Source of the DNA: Clostridiales bacterium UBA1758
GTDB lineage: Bacteria > Bacillota > Clostridia > Oscillospirales > UBA1758
DNA: 45,497 nt
Assembly (NCBI GenBank): GCA_002315595.1
Contig: DCHG01000049.1
Coordinates: 1 to 45,497, forward strand
Direction: 5' to 3'
Numbering within the stretch: position 1 is the stretch's first letter; each line of letters starts with the position of its first letter. The notes below the pieces were generated by a model. The model made no database searches, had not been told where the DNA came from, and saw only the letters and a program-made list of their open reading frames with translations. Made by a program: the position numbers and the translations under genes. This document shows positions 32,393-40,314 of this stretch, one piece after another.

Positions 32393-33364
32393 ATGTCTGA
32401 TATTAAAAGAATCGGTGTTTTGACAAGCGGCGGCGATGCTCCGGGGATGAATGCGGCAATTCGTGCCGTTGCCCGTGCCGCGGCATATCATAAAATCACC
32501 TGCCTCGGAATTCACCGCGGCTACAACGGTTTAATCAACGGCGATGTCGTCGAACTCGATGCAAGAAGCGTTAACGGCATCATCTCCCAGGGCGGAACGA
32601 TGCTGTACACTGCGCGTTGCCCCGAATTTATGACCAAGGAAGGTCAGCAAAAGGCGGCGGCGACCTGCCGCTATCTCGGCCTGGACGGATTGATCGCCAT
32701 CGGCGGCGACGGAACCTTCCGCGGAGCATTGGAACTTTCGCACCTCGGTGTCCCGACGGTCGGAATTCCGGGCAGTATCGACAACGATATTGCCTGCTCA
32801 CAGTATTCCATCGGCTTTGACACCGCCTGCAATACCGCGCTTGATTGTGTCGATAAACTCCGCGATACCATGCAGTCACATGAGCGTTGTTCCATTGTTG
32901 AGGTCATGGGACACAGAGCCGGTCACCTCGCTCTCTATGTCGGCGTTGCCTGTGGCGCGACTGCAATTCTCGTGCCGGAAAAAGAAGTCGATATCAAGCG
33001 CGACATCATCGAACCGATCCGTGTCGCCCGTATCAATAAACGTTCGCACTTTATCATCATCACCGCCGAGGGCGTCAATATGACGCAGGAGATCGCCGAC
33101 GCGGTCAAGGAAGAAACGGGCGTCGATACCCGTGTGACCATCCTCGGCCATATTCAGCGTGGTGGCAGTCCGACGGCACGCGACCGTGTGACCGCAAGTC
33201 GTATGGGACATCAGGCGGTCGAAACCCTGCTTTCCGGTAGAACGGGACGCGTGATCTGTGTCAAGGCAAGCGAAATTTTCGATATGGATATTGATGAGGC
33301 ACTTGCGATGCAACGCGGTATTCAGGAAGCGATGTACGACACTGCGACTGTGTTGAGCGTGTGA
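32393..33364 (+). CDS. pfkA: ATP-dependent 6-phosphofructokinase
   Basis: A 323-aa glycolytic enzyme converting fructose-6-phosphate and ATP to fructose-1,6-bisphosphate. TSGGDAPGMNAAIR binds ATP phosphates, HRGYNGLI is an effector/substrate loop, GGDGTFRGA and GIPGSIDNDI hold the catalytic Asp, and GHIQRGGSPTARDR lies near the C-terminus. Glycine at the two selectivity positions (GGDG and the G before SIDND) indicates the ATP rather than pyrophosphate form. Length matches bacterial PfkA. The ATG at 32393 has AAGGA eight bases upstream; an ATG at 32384 lies inside that site. It is the second gene of the operon with the HD phosphohydrolase. Confidence 0.95.
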   Translation: MSDIKRIGVLTSGGDAPGMNAAIRAVARAAAYHKITCLGIHRGYNGLINGDVVELDARSVNGIISQGGTMLYTARCPEFMTKEGQQKAAATCRYLGLDGLIAIGGDGTFRGALELSHLGVPTVGIPGSIDNDIACSQYSIGFDTACNTALDCVDKLRDTMQSHERCSIVEVMGHRAGHLALYVGVACGATAILVPEKEVDIKRDIIEPIRVARINKRSHFIIITAEGVNMTQEIADAVKEETGVDTRVTILGHIQRGGSPTARDRVTASRMGHQAVETLLSGRTGRVICVKASEIFDMDIDEALAMQRGIQEAMYDTATVLSV

Positions 33365-33375
33365 TTTGAGAAAAG

Positions 33376-33409
33376 AAAAAGGCTTTGTGCGTTGCACAAA
33401 GCCTTTTTT
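33376..33409. terminator. Bidirectional terminator between convergent genes
   Basis: A 13-bp stem, AAGGCTTTGTGC plus flanking A, with loop GTT and GCACAAAGCCTT plus a TTTT run. It serves pfkA (plus) and the alpha/beta hydrolase gene (minus). Confidence 0.85.
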
Positions 33410-33417
33410 GATGCGGA

Positions 33418-34143
33418 TCAATAATGCGTCATGGCGAACTCGACAAGTGGCGCGGGATTTTCAAGCCCGTGCGGGTGGTGGTCGCAACCGGATTTCAAAA
33501 TGCTCAAAAACGGGACATTTTCGTCCTGATTGAACATTTCCGCCAAGACTTTTCCGTTTTCGTCATACGGGACGGTGACATCACTGTCGCCGCAGACAAG
33601 CATGGTCGGGATCTTCGCCGCAATCAAACGCGGAACATAGTCGATCGGGTGCGCACGATAGTTGATGAGCGTTTCGATGGTCATTCCCGTTTCGGCAGTG
33701 AATTCGTGCATATAGTCAAAGGTTGACTTTCCGACACGACCGGGGCAACTTAAAAAATTCAAAACCGGCGCGTCGAGGTAGAGCGCAGCAACAACTTCGG
33801 GGTACATTCCGGCGAGATAGACCGCCTGCATACCGCCGCAACTCAGTCCGACGGGCAGGCATTTTTCGTGAAAATGAAACTCATTGTGCAGAAAATGCGC
33901 AAAATGTGCCTGACGCACGGTATCGGTCGGCAGACACCAACGCGATTGATTGTCGACATGGGCGACGTAATAGCCCTGTTCCAGCATGGCAAATTCAAAT
34001 TCGGGAAACGCCTCGAAATATTCTGTTTTAAGAAGCCATTTGCCGTTTGCTTCCTTTTTCGGTTCAACGACGACGGCGGGCATTCCTTCAAATTCGAAAT
34101 TCCAAATTCGATAGCCGTGCCACGCACGCTTTTCGATGTTCAT
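33418..34143 (-). CDS. Alpha/beta-fold hydrolase (prolyl-oligopeptidase-like)
   Basis: A 241-aa cytosolic hydrolase. The nucleophile elbow is VGLSCGGMQ (S101), the acid is probably in VCGDSDVTVPY (about residues 190-200), and the histidine in GCDHHPHGL near 220. NQSRWCLPTD and FLHNEFHFHEK resemble uncharacterised lipase/esterase proteins of gut Firmicutes glycan clusters. Three ATGs occur in a row (34149, 34146, 34143) after GGAGGG; the last has proper six-base spacing and was chosen. It has its own promoter, embedded in the terminator of the upstream dehydrogenase operon. Substrate unknown; sugar-ester deacylation would suit the setting. Confidence 0.8.
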   Translation of the reverse strand: MNIEKRAWHGYRIWNFEFEGMPAVVVEPKKEANGKWLLKTEYFEAFPEFEFAMLEQGYYVAHVDNQSRWCLPTDTVRQAHFAHFLHNEFHFHEKCLPVGLSCGGMQAVYLAGMYPEVVAALYLDAPVLNFLSCPGRVGKSTFDYMHEFTAETGMTIETLINYRAHPIDYVPRLIAAKIPTMLVCGDSDVTVPYDENGKVLAEMFNQDENVPFLSILKSGCDHHPHGLENPAPLVEFAMTHY

Positions 34144-34171
34144 CATCATCCCTCCAAAACTGTTTTTCATA

Positions 34172-34200
34172 ATCATAACAAACCGCACATCGGATTTCAA
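34172..34200 (-). promoter_or_regulatory. Promoter of the alpha/beta hydrolase gene, inside a terminator hairpin
   Basis: On the minus strand TTGAAA (34200-34195), 17-base spacer, TATGAT (34177-34172). The -35 hexamer is the loop of the preceding terminator hairpin. Confidence 0.65.
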
Positions 34201-34215
34201 GCCCGATGTGCGGTT
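34181..34215 (-). terminator. Terminator of the sugar-acid operon
   Basis: A 13-bp perfect stem, AACCGCACATCGG / CCGATGTGCGGTT, four bases after the dehydrogenase stop, followed on the minus strand by TGTTATG. Confidence 0.7.
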
Positions 34216-34218
34216 ATT

Positions 34219-35253
34219 TTATTCATTTTCCCATGGGTGGAGGACGACCTTGATCAGGTCGGCGGGTTTATGCTCCATTAAGTCGAGAGCATCGGCGAAT
34301 TTACTGAGTGGGAAGGAATAGGAGACCATATCCTTCACATTGAACTGTCCACGGTCAACAAGCGAAATCAGGGTGTCCCACGCAAATTCATTGCCCGTGT
34401 AGCCACAGACCGTGATCTGACGAAGGATCATGTCGATGACGGGGAATTGGATCTGCGCATCCTGCGAAGGAATGCCGTACAACACGACATGACCACCCGG
34501 GGCAGCGGCATAGACGGCGTTTTCAATCGTGGAGGACGCACCGGCGGCGTCGATGGAGTAATCCACGCCGAGTCCGTTGGTTTCTTCGCGGACACGCGTG
34601 AGCAGATCTTCTTTTCGCAGGTCGATGACAACATCGGCACCGAATTTTTGGGCTTGCGCCGCCTTGACATCATTGCGGACAACACAGATGATCTTTCCTG
34701 CATTCGCGGCACGTGCCGCCTGAATAAAGGACAGACCGGCAACGCCCGCACCCTGAATGAGAACACTCTGCCCCATTTTAATGCCGGCGCTGACAACGGC
34801 ACCGAACGGGCAGGCGACGGCTTCCATAATGCCGCCCTCGTCATAACTGACGGAGTCGGGAAGCATTCTCACGCAACCTTCCGGCACGACGAGATATTGG
34901 GCGTGCCCTCCGTTATAGGGAGGATAGCCGATTTCACCCGCACTGCAAAGATGCTTGCGCCCGGTACGGCAGAATTGGCATTTGCCGCATCCGACATAGG
35001 TTTCGACGACAACGCGTTTGCCGAAAAGCGAAGCATTGCAACCTTCGCCGAGTTCGACAATGTCACCGCAGGCTTCGTGACCAAGGACATGGGGCGGCTT
35101 TCCGCCGTCGAATTTGCCGGTGATCATATGTACCTCGGTCGCACAGAGACCGACGGCCATGACCTTGATCTTCACCCAACCGGGGCGTACCGCCGGCTCA
35201 GGCAGGTCGGTATATTCGATTTTGTTGATGCCTTTCCAAACAACGGCTTTCAT
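34219..35253 (-). CDS. Zinc-dependent medium-chain dehydrogenase/reductase
   Basis: A 344-aa NAD(P)-dependent alcohol/polyol dehydrogenase. Catalytic zinc ligands C37 (GLCATEVH) and H59-E60 (LGHEACGD), the structural zinc cysteines C89, C92, C95 and C103 (CGKCQFCRTGRKHLC), and the Rossmann motif IQGAGVAGLSF are all present. Family members oxidise sorbitol, threonine, gluconate-type acids and similar compounds. The ATG overlaps the stop of the aldolase-like gene by four bases (ATGA) with GGAGGG upstream. As the last gene of an enolase-dehydratase/aldolase operon it probably oxidises or reduces an aldehyde or sugar acid of that pathway, such as lactaldehyde or an aldonate; this is inference. 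Confidence 0.9.
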   Translation of the reverse strand: MKAVVWKGINKIEYTDLPEPAVRPGWVKIKVMAVGLCATEVHMITGKFDGGKPPHVLGHEACGDIVELGEGCNASLFGKRVVVETYVGCGKCQFCRTGRKHLCSAGEIGYPPYNGGHAQYLVVPEGCVRMLPDSVSYDEGGIMEAVACPFGAVVSAGIKMGQSVLIQGAGVAGLSFIQAARAANAGKIICVVRNDVKAAQAQKFGADVVIDLRKEDLLTRVREETNGLGVDYSIDAAGASSTIENAVYAAAPGGHVVLYGIPSQDAQIQFPVIDMILRQITVCGYTGNEFAWDTLISLVDRGQFNVKDMVSYSFPLSKFADALDLMEHKPADLIKVVLHPWENE

Positions 35254-36125
35254 CGCAGTCCCTCCGTGACGATCTCGGTGCGCATTTTTGCAGCAAGATC
35301 ATGATAGGCGACGCCGAGTTCTGCGTGAAGTCCCGTTTGCATGGCAAGAAGTTTGTAGCCGACCGGGAACGGCAGACTGTCGGCAAGCCGAAGGATCGGC
35401 ATGATCTTGCGCTGATTGGCTTGGGCGGCTTTGATATCGCCCGCATCGTAGGCGTCGTAGATATCCGCGATCGAATCCGGCAGTGATGCGGCAAGCGCGG
35501 TCATACTGCCGTAACAACCCGCACAAAGGGCGGGGAAAAGACAGTCGTCTGTGCCCGTGTATACGAGAAACTCCGGGCGGTCAATGCTTTTGATGTTGAC
35601 GCGGTGACTGATCAGTTTCATATTTGCGGACGAATCCTTTATGCCGACGATATTGGAAAGCGCAAGCAGTTTGCGATAGGTCGAAAGTTCGATTCCCGTG
35701 GTAAAGAACGGCACATGATAGGCGACGATCGGCATACCTTCCGCCGCGTCATTGACGGCGGTGTAGAATTCAAGCACTGCATCTTGACCGAGAGGGTAAT
35801 AGTACGGCGGGCAGACGATGCAGGAATTATAGCCGAGTTTTTTTGCATCTTCAATGGCGGAAATGACGCCGTCTGTGGAGGCTTCGCAGGCACCTGCGAT
35901 CAGTTTTTTTCGTCCTTTGTTTGCCTTTGCGACGGTCGCAAGAACGGCGACTCTGTCCGCGGGAGTCATTTTGACGAAATCACCTGTGGACGCACAGGGG
36001 AGGATGGCATCTGTGCGGCTTTCGGAAAGTATTTCCGTCTGACGGGCGACCTCGTCGAGATCCGGGATGTTTGCCTTGATAAACGGCGTGACGGTGACGC
36101 CGACACGACGACCGGGATCAATCAT
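35250..36125 (-). CDS. DHDPS/NAL-family aldolase (probable 2-keto-3-deoxy sugar-acid aldolase)
   Basis: A 291-aa class I aldolase-type protein. The Schiff-base lysine is K163 (VGIKDSSANM), the conserved tyrosine is Y136 (IVAYHVPFF, where the usual Y-N-x-P has H), and the N-terminal TPFIKANI and CASTGDF (in place of G-T-T-G-E) lie at the carboxylate-binding site. Substitutions at these positions argue against true dihydrodipicolinate synthase and fit 2-keto-3-deoxy-aldonate aldolases. It overlaps the upstream dehydratase stop by eight bases and the downstream dehydrogenase by four, so all three are translationally linked. The natural substrate would be the dehydrated keto-acid produced by the 36118-37248 enzyme. 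Confidence 0.85.
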   Translation of the reverse strand: MIDPGRRVGVTVTPFIKANIPDLDEVARQTEILSESRTDAILPCASTGDFVKMTPADRVAVLATVAKANKGRKKLIAGACEASTDGVISAIEDAKKLGYNSCIVCPPYYYPLGQDAVLEFYTAVNDAAEGMPIVAYHVPFFTTGIELSTYRKLLALSNIVGIKDSSANMKLISHRVNIKSIDRPEFLVYTGTDDCLFPALCAGCYGSMTALAASLPDSIADIYDAYDAGDIKAAQANQRKIMPILRLADSLPFPVGYKLLAMQTGLHAELGVAYHDLAAKMRTEIVTEGLR

Positions 36126-37248
36126 TTGCGGTCACCCGATACTTTTCGACGATATCTTCGTTGAGGCCGATGCCGAACCCCGGTCCCTGCGGAATGGCAA
36201 CGAAGCCATGATCGTCGATGGTGAAGATCGGCGAAGTGAGTGTCTGACGAAGAATGGTATCCTGTTCGCAGAATTCGAGATACCAAGCGTTCGGCAGTGT
36301 GGAAATATACTGGAGCGTCGCAGACATGAGAATGTTGGTTTTGAATGCGTGCGGGACGATGACGGCATTGTACTGCTCGGCAAGGTCGATGAGTTTTCGC
36401 GCAATGGTAAGACCGCCGCAACGACTGATGTCCGGCTGGAGAATATCCACGCAACCACGGCTGAGAAGTTCACGGAACTCATGCAGGGTGCCGACTTCTT
36501 CACCGCCGGAGATACGGACGTCGGTGGAACGGTTCAGGCGGGCATAGCCGTCGAGGTTATCCGGGTGGAACGGTTCTTCAACCCAGTAAACATCCTCTTC
36601 TTCAAAAGCCTTGACGGTGCGCATTGCGCCCTTGACATCCGTCCAGCGCATACCGATGTCGATCATGAGTTTTTTGTCCGGACCGAGGGCTTTTCTTGCG
36701 GCTTTGACAAGTTTAATGTCTTTTTCAAAACTTTCGCCGAGTGCGCCCCAGCCGAGTTTCATACCCTGATAGCCGTGGTGCATATGCTTTTCGACCAGCT
36801 CGTATATCTCTTTTTCGGTCCCAGGCATTAAGACGCTGCAATACGCCTGAATTTTGTCGCGGTAAACGCCGCCGAGTGCTTTACCGGTGGAAACGCCGTA
36901 TTTCTTTCCGATAATGTCCCAAAGAGCCATATCGATACCACTCATGGTGTGAATGACGACACTGCGTCTGCCGTAGTAGATGCTCTTGTCGTACATTTTT
37001 CTCCACAGACGTTCGATATCGAGCGGATCTTCGCCGATGAGAACTTCACCGAGCCCCATGCACGCCATGTGGGAGGCGGGGGTATCGATGATGGATTTGC
37101 AAACATACGGGGCGGAGTCGACTTCACCGATGCCGGTGATGCCTTCGTCGGTTTCGACGACGATGAGAATGGTATCCTGACTGCCGTCGCCGATCATTTC
37201 AATGGTAGGCTGACGCAGAACGCAGGAACGAACAGCAGTGATTTTCAT
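36118..37248 (-). CDS. Enolase-superfamily sugar-acid dehydratase (mandelate racemase/muconate lactonizing group)
   Basis: A 376-aa protein. Metal ligands are D197 (LMIDIGMRW), E224 (WVEEPF) and E250 or E251 (SGGEEVG). The general bases are K164 (GMKLGWG) and the D273/H300 dyad (QPDISRCGG, IVPHAFKTN), placing it in the mandelate-racemase subgroup, most of whose members dehydrate acid sugars to 2-keto-3-deoxy acids. The second lysine of the usual K-x-K is a glycine here, as in some acid-sugar dehydratases. First gene of a three-gene overlapping operon with an aldolase and a dehydrogenase, and divergent from a PocR-AraC regulator that likely controls it. Rhamnonate, fuconate and galactonate are all possible substrates. 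Confidence 0.88.
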   Translation of the reverse strand: MKITAVRSCVLRQPTIEMIGDGSQDTILIVVETDEGITGIGEVDSAPYVCKSIIDTPASHMACMGLGEVLIGEDPLDIERLWRKMYDKSIYYGRRSVVIHTMSGIDMALWDIIGKKYGVSTGKALGGVYRDKIQAYCSVLMPGTEKEIYELVEKHMHHGYQGMKLGWGALGESFEKDIKLVKAARKALGPDKKLMIDIGMRWTDVKGAMRTVKAFEEEDVYWVEEPFHPDNLDGYARLNRSTDVRISGGEEVGTLHEFRELLSRGCVDILQPDISRCGGLTIARKLIDLAEQYNAVIVPHAFKTNILMSATLQYISTLPNAWYLEFCEQDTILRQTLTSPIFTIDDHGFVAIPQGPGFGIGLNEDIVEKYRVTAND

Positions 37249-37320
37249 ATGTTTTCCTCACATTCTATGATAATTTTCGCAAAAAGCGGCAAAAAATTTT
37301 CCGATAATATGATTATAAAC

Positions 37321-37349
37321 TTGTAAATGCATATAAAATAGTGTATTAT
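37321..37349 (+). promoter_or_regulatory. Promoter of the PocR-AraC regulator gene
   Basis: TTGTAA at 37321-37326, 17-base spacer, TATTAT at 37344-37349. On the opposite strand TATAAT (37317-37312) is present without a good -35, as expected of an activator-dependent promoter for the sugar-acid operon. Confidence 0.6.
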
Positions 37350-37386
37350 GATTGAAAAACTGTAAAATCGTATTTTGGGTGATGAT

Positions 37387-38211
37387 ATGATTAGTTTTGA
37401 TATGGAAAAAATACGTGAACTGTTGGGACATTTTTACAATCTGACGGGTATCAAGATCTGCATATACGATCGAAGCGGCAACGAGATCGCGTATTATCCG
37501 CAACAACATATGCCCTTTTGTGAGTATGTTTCATCTTGCAAACCGGGCAACGAACTTTGCAAAAAATCGGCACAAAATGCCATTGAGCGTTGCGCAAGAG
37601 AACATAAGCGGCTGATTTATACCTGCGAAATGGGGTTAACCGAATGTGTGGCACCGATCATGAGCCGCGACGGTATTGTGGGCTTTGTCATGCTTGGCCA
37701 GGTTTCGACTGAGGACGGTGTGCCGACGCATCTTCCCACGGAACTCGGGCTGGATGAAAAAAAACTTAAACAACTAAAATCCACGATCCGTACCGTGCCG
37801 CGCAATGTGCTTGAATCCGCCGCGGCAATTATGGAATCCTGCGCAAGTTATATCTGTCAGAAAAATATGTATTCCCTCGCCGACGACGATCTGCAACGAA
37901 AGATCGGTGAATACATTGATTCGCATTTGTGCGACCGGCTGACGGTGGGATCTCTTTGTGATACATTTCTCGTTTCGAAGACCGCACTGTACGGCATTTT
38001 TTCGGAATACTACGGGACGACCGTGCTTGAATACATCACGACGAAACGCATTGAATTGGCGCGTGAACTTTTGCGTAATTCCACAAAAAACATCATGGAG
38101 ATCGCAGAAAAAACGGGATTTTCGGATTACAATTATTTTATCAAGGTTTTCAAAAAAGAAACCGGGCAGTCACCGTTCAAATACCGAAAATCCGGGCAAA
38201 ATAACGCATAA
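37387..38211 (+). CDS. PocR sensory domain - AraC family transcriptional regulator
   Basis: A 274-aa regulator. Residues 5-165 form a PocR-type ligand-binding domain with its conserved cysteines (C45, C51, C58, C69, C80, C87; PFCEYVSSCKPGNELCKK and YTCEMGLTECVAPI). Residues about 168-274 are the double-HTH AraC/XylS DNA-binding domain, ending in the signature IAEKTGFSDYNYFIKVFKK and GQSPFKYRK. PocR domains sense small hydrocarbon derivatives such as propanediol-related compounds or metabolites. The ATG at 37387 follows GGGTGAT. Divergence from the dehydratase operon, whose promoter lacks a -35, makes it the likely activator of that operon. A lactaldehyde or propanediol ligand would suit a deoxy-sugar-acid pathway, but this is inference. 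Confidence 0.88.
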   Translation: MISFDMEKIRELLGHFYNLTGIKICIYDRSGNEIAYYPQQHMPFCEYVSSCKPGNELCKKSAQNAIERCAREHKRLIYTCEMGLTECVAPIMSRDGIVGFVMLGQVSTEDGVPTHLPTELGLDEKKLKQLKSTIRTVPRNVLESAAAIMESCASYICQKNMYSLADDDLQRKIGEYIDSHLCDRLTVGSLCDTFLVSKTALYGIFSEYYGTTVLEYITTKRIELARELLRNSTKNIMEIAEKTGFSDYNYFIKVFKKETGQSPFKYRKSGQNNA

Positions 38212-38256
38212 AAAAACAACCGTGCAAAGTTTTTCAACTCGCACGGTTGTTTTTTA
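38212..38256. terminator. Bidirectional terminator between convergent genes
   Basis: A stem AAAACAACCGTGC / GCACGGTTGTTTT with an inner AGTT/AACT pairing and A/T-runs on both sides. It ends the regulator gene (plus) and the glycan operon (minus), overlapping the latter's stop codon. Confidence 0.85.
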
Positions 38257-40281
38257 TTTTTCAAAGAAAACGTAGACGGGAGCAGAGTCGTTGATTTGAA
38301 TGTGATTTTCGGTGAGAACCGTTCCACTGTCGATCTCCACGGCACTCGAATGGGGAAGAGTACAACTGAAATCGGTTTGCACGGGAGTGCCGCTTAAATT
38401 GACGAAGACCGCTATGAAACCGCGTTCGGTCGACCAAACCGAGCAGGAAACGGACCGTTCGGAACACTTGATCGGACAGTCCTTTTTCCAGAAGGGAATG
38501 AAGCAATCCTCATTGAGCCCGTAATCGTCCATGATCTTCCAATGACGGGCGGCTTGCCGCAGGTTATCCATGCCGCCTTGCGGCTTCGGCAAAACCCCGT
38601 ACAATAGTGTCAATCCACTGCACTCATCAAAAACAGGCGCATAGGATAGGAATTGGCAGGGAACACCGAAGTTGATGCCCGTGAATTCCGCACGGATCGC
38701 GCCGACGCCCGAACCGTTCTCGCCGGTGTATTTTTCGATCAGTTCCTTTCCGCTCAAAACGCGGGCGGCCTGCGTGACGGGGTCATAGGTCAGCGCGATA
38801 TGCTCCCCATCCCAATAACAATCGCTGTATGCAAGAATCATCGGAATGACGCAACTGCTTTGATGTGCCTCAACGATTCCGCCACGTTCGTGGGTTTGAG
38901 TGTAGAGTTTTTTGACGTGTTCGCGTACCTTGCGAAGTGGCCAGGTCTGATGACGGTTGCCATCGCGATCCGTCCATCCGCAACCGTGCTTTTCATTGGC
39001 ACATCCGATCGGAACATAAGTGCCGTCGGTGTAAATGCCGTCCGCACCGTATTCATCCATTGCATGACGGCAGCGTTCCAACATGGTTTCCGCATAATTG
39101 CCCGCGTAGCAGACAATATAGTCGCGCTGAGGCGGACGACGTTGCCAGCCACCACGCAGTGTTCCGTTCTCACCGCGAACGACGGCATTACGATAATTGT
39201 CATAAAAATCGGGCAGAGCACTGGCGTACTCATAACCGAAGTAGACCATAGCTTTGATCCCGCGTTTATGTAATGCGTCAATTTTTGCTTTGAATAACGC
39301 CTCGTCCTGCGGACGACCGTAGTTTTGAATGATGCTCCAATCTTCGTGAAAAGTTCGCCAACGGATGCCGAGTGAAGCGAATTCATCCGCTTCACGTTCG
39401 AAAGAATCCAAATCATAGGGGTGATCGGGATCGGCACAGGCGAGATTTTTGTGGCAGACCTTGCGATAATCGCCGACGGGTGTGTATGGCTTGACGGGGC
39501 TTGCCTGCAAACCGAACGAAAATCCGATCGGCTCGATTGCATCGTTCCAGTCATCGCCGGAGCGTCCCACCCAGTCGACTGGCATACTGTCGAGCAGATG
39601 AATCTGTACCACCGTGGCGGAATCGGTCAAACTGACTGTGAGAGCCTTTGCTTGGTCGGAATTCTGCCAAAACTGATTTGATTCGGCGTAGAAGGACAGT
39701 CCTGCCGATTCGTTGCCGATCCACAAATGCGGGCGGAACGGAAGCGAAAGACCGTTTTCGGGGATGCTTCCGCTGTTTGAAAGTGTTCCGTTGCTCGAAA
39801 GACTTGCTGATACCGCCGGCCAATAATGGAATAGTTCGCCGCAATTTCGGCTGATCGGAAGTTCCAGCGTCAAACGGTCGAGTTTCGGCGTGAGAGAATC
39901 GATATCGCCGAACATGGCGCCGGTGCCGGTGAACGGGAAAAGCATCAGGTCGATCCAGATCAAGCCGTCGCGTTCGACGGTGACGCGGCTATTGATAATG
40001 ACATTGCCGACAGTCGCTTGATTTAGGTAGACCAAACGGTCGTCATTCTGTTCTTCAATGTAGGTGTTTTCATTTCTGACGGATTCTTCTTTGCCATGAA
40101 AGGCTGCACGCAAACGGATCGGTGAAGTGAGAACTTCGTTTCCGTTTGAAACGATTTTTCCGGGGAGAGTGCCGTCCATATGGTAGGTTCGACCGAAACA
40201 ACCGATTTGAACGGAAGTTCCGTCCTTTTTTACCTGTAACGGTTGCCAGATTTGCGCGATGATATTGGATGGATTTTCCAT
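38254..40281 (-). CDS. Glycoside-hydrolase-like protein (DUF6067/GH123-related type)
   Basis: A 675-aa cytosolic protein. Residues 1-270 are beta-sandwich-like, ending with IGFSFGLQASPVKP, which I associate with DUF6067-type proteins. The centre (about 275-560) looks like a TIM barrel: GIRWRTFHEDWS, KAMVYFGYEYAS, GADGIYTDGTYVP and AYSDCYWDGEH, with D residues of the IYTDGT strand and the following E (GGIVEAHQS) as candidate catalytic acids. The C-terminal 100 residues are a beta domain. No signal peptide. Family members are mostly uncharacterised glycosidases. AGAGGT precedes the ATG. It is the second gene of an operon with a beta-helix protein (34-base gap), so both likely act on the same imported oligosaccharide. 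Confidence 0.65.
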   Translation of the reverse strand: MENPSNIIAQIWQPLQVKKDGTSVQIGCFGRTYHMDGTLPGKIVSNGNEVLTSPIRLRAAFHGKEESVRNENTYIEEQNDDRLVYLNQATVGNVIINSRVTVERDGLIWIDLMLFPFTGTGAMFGDIDSLTPKLDRLTLELPISRNCGELFHYWPAVSASLSSNGTLSNSGSIPENGLSLPFRPHLWIGNESAGLSFYAESNQFWQNSDQAKALTVSLTDSATVVQIHLLDSMPVDWVGRSGDDWNDAIEPIGFSFGLQASPVKPYTPVGDYRKVCHKNLACADPDHPYDLDSFEREADEFASLGIRWRTFHEDWSIIQNYGRPQDEALFKAKIDALHKRGIKAMVYFGYEYASALPDFYDNYRNAVVRGENGTLRGGWQRRPPQRDYIVCYAGNYAETMLERCRHAMDEYGADGIYTDGTYVPIGCANEKHGCGWTDRDGNRHQTWPLRKVREHVKKLYTQTHERGGIVEAHQSSCVIPMILAYSDCYWDGEHIALTYDPVTQAARVLSGKELIEKYTGENGSGVGAIRAEFTGINFGVPCQFLSYAPVFDECSGLTLLYGVLPKPQGGMDNLRQAARHWKIMDDYGLNEDCFIPFWKKDCPIKCSERSVSCSVWSTERGFIAVFVNLSGTPVQTDFSCTLPHSSAVEIDSGTVLTENHIQINDSAPVYVFFEK

Positions 40282-40314
40282 AATTTGTCGACCTCTTTTG
40301 TGTAGTATTCGGGT

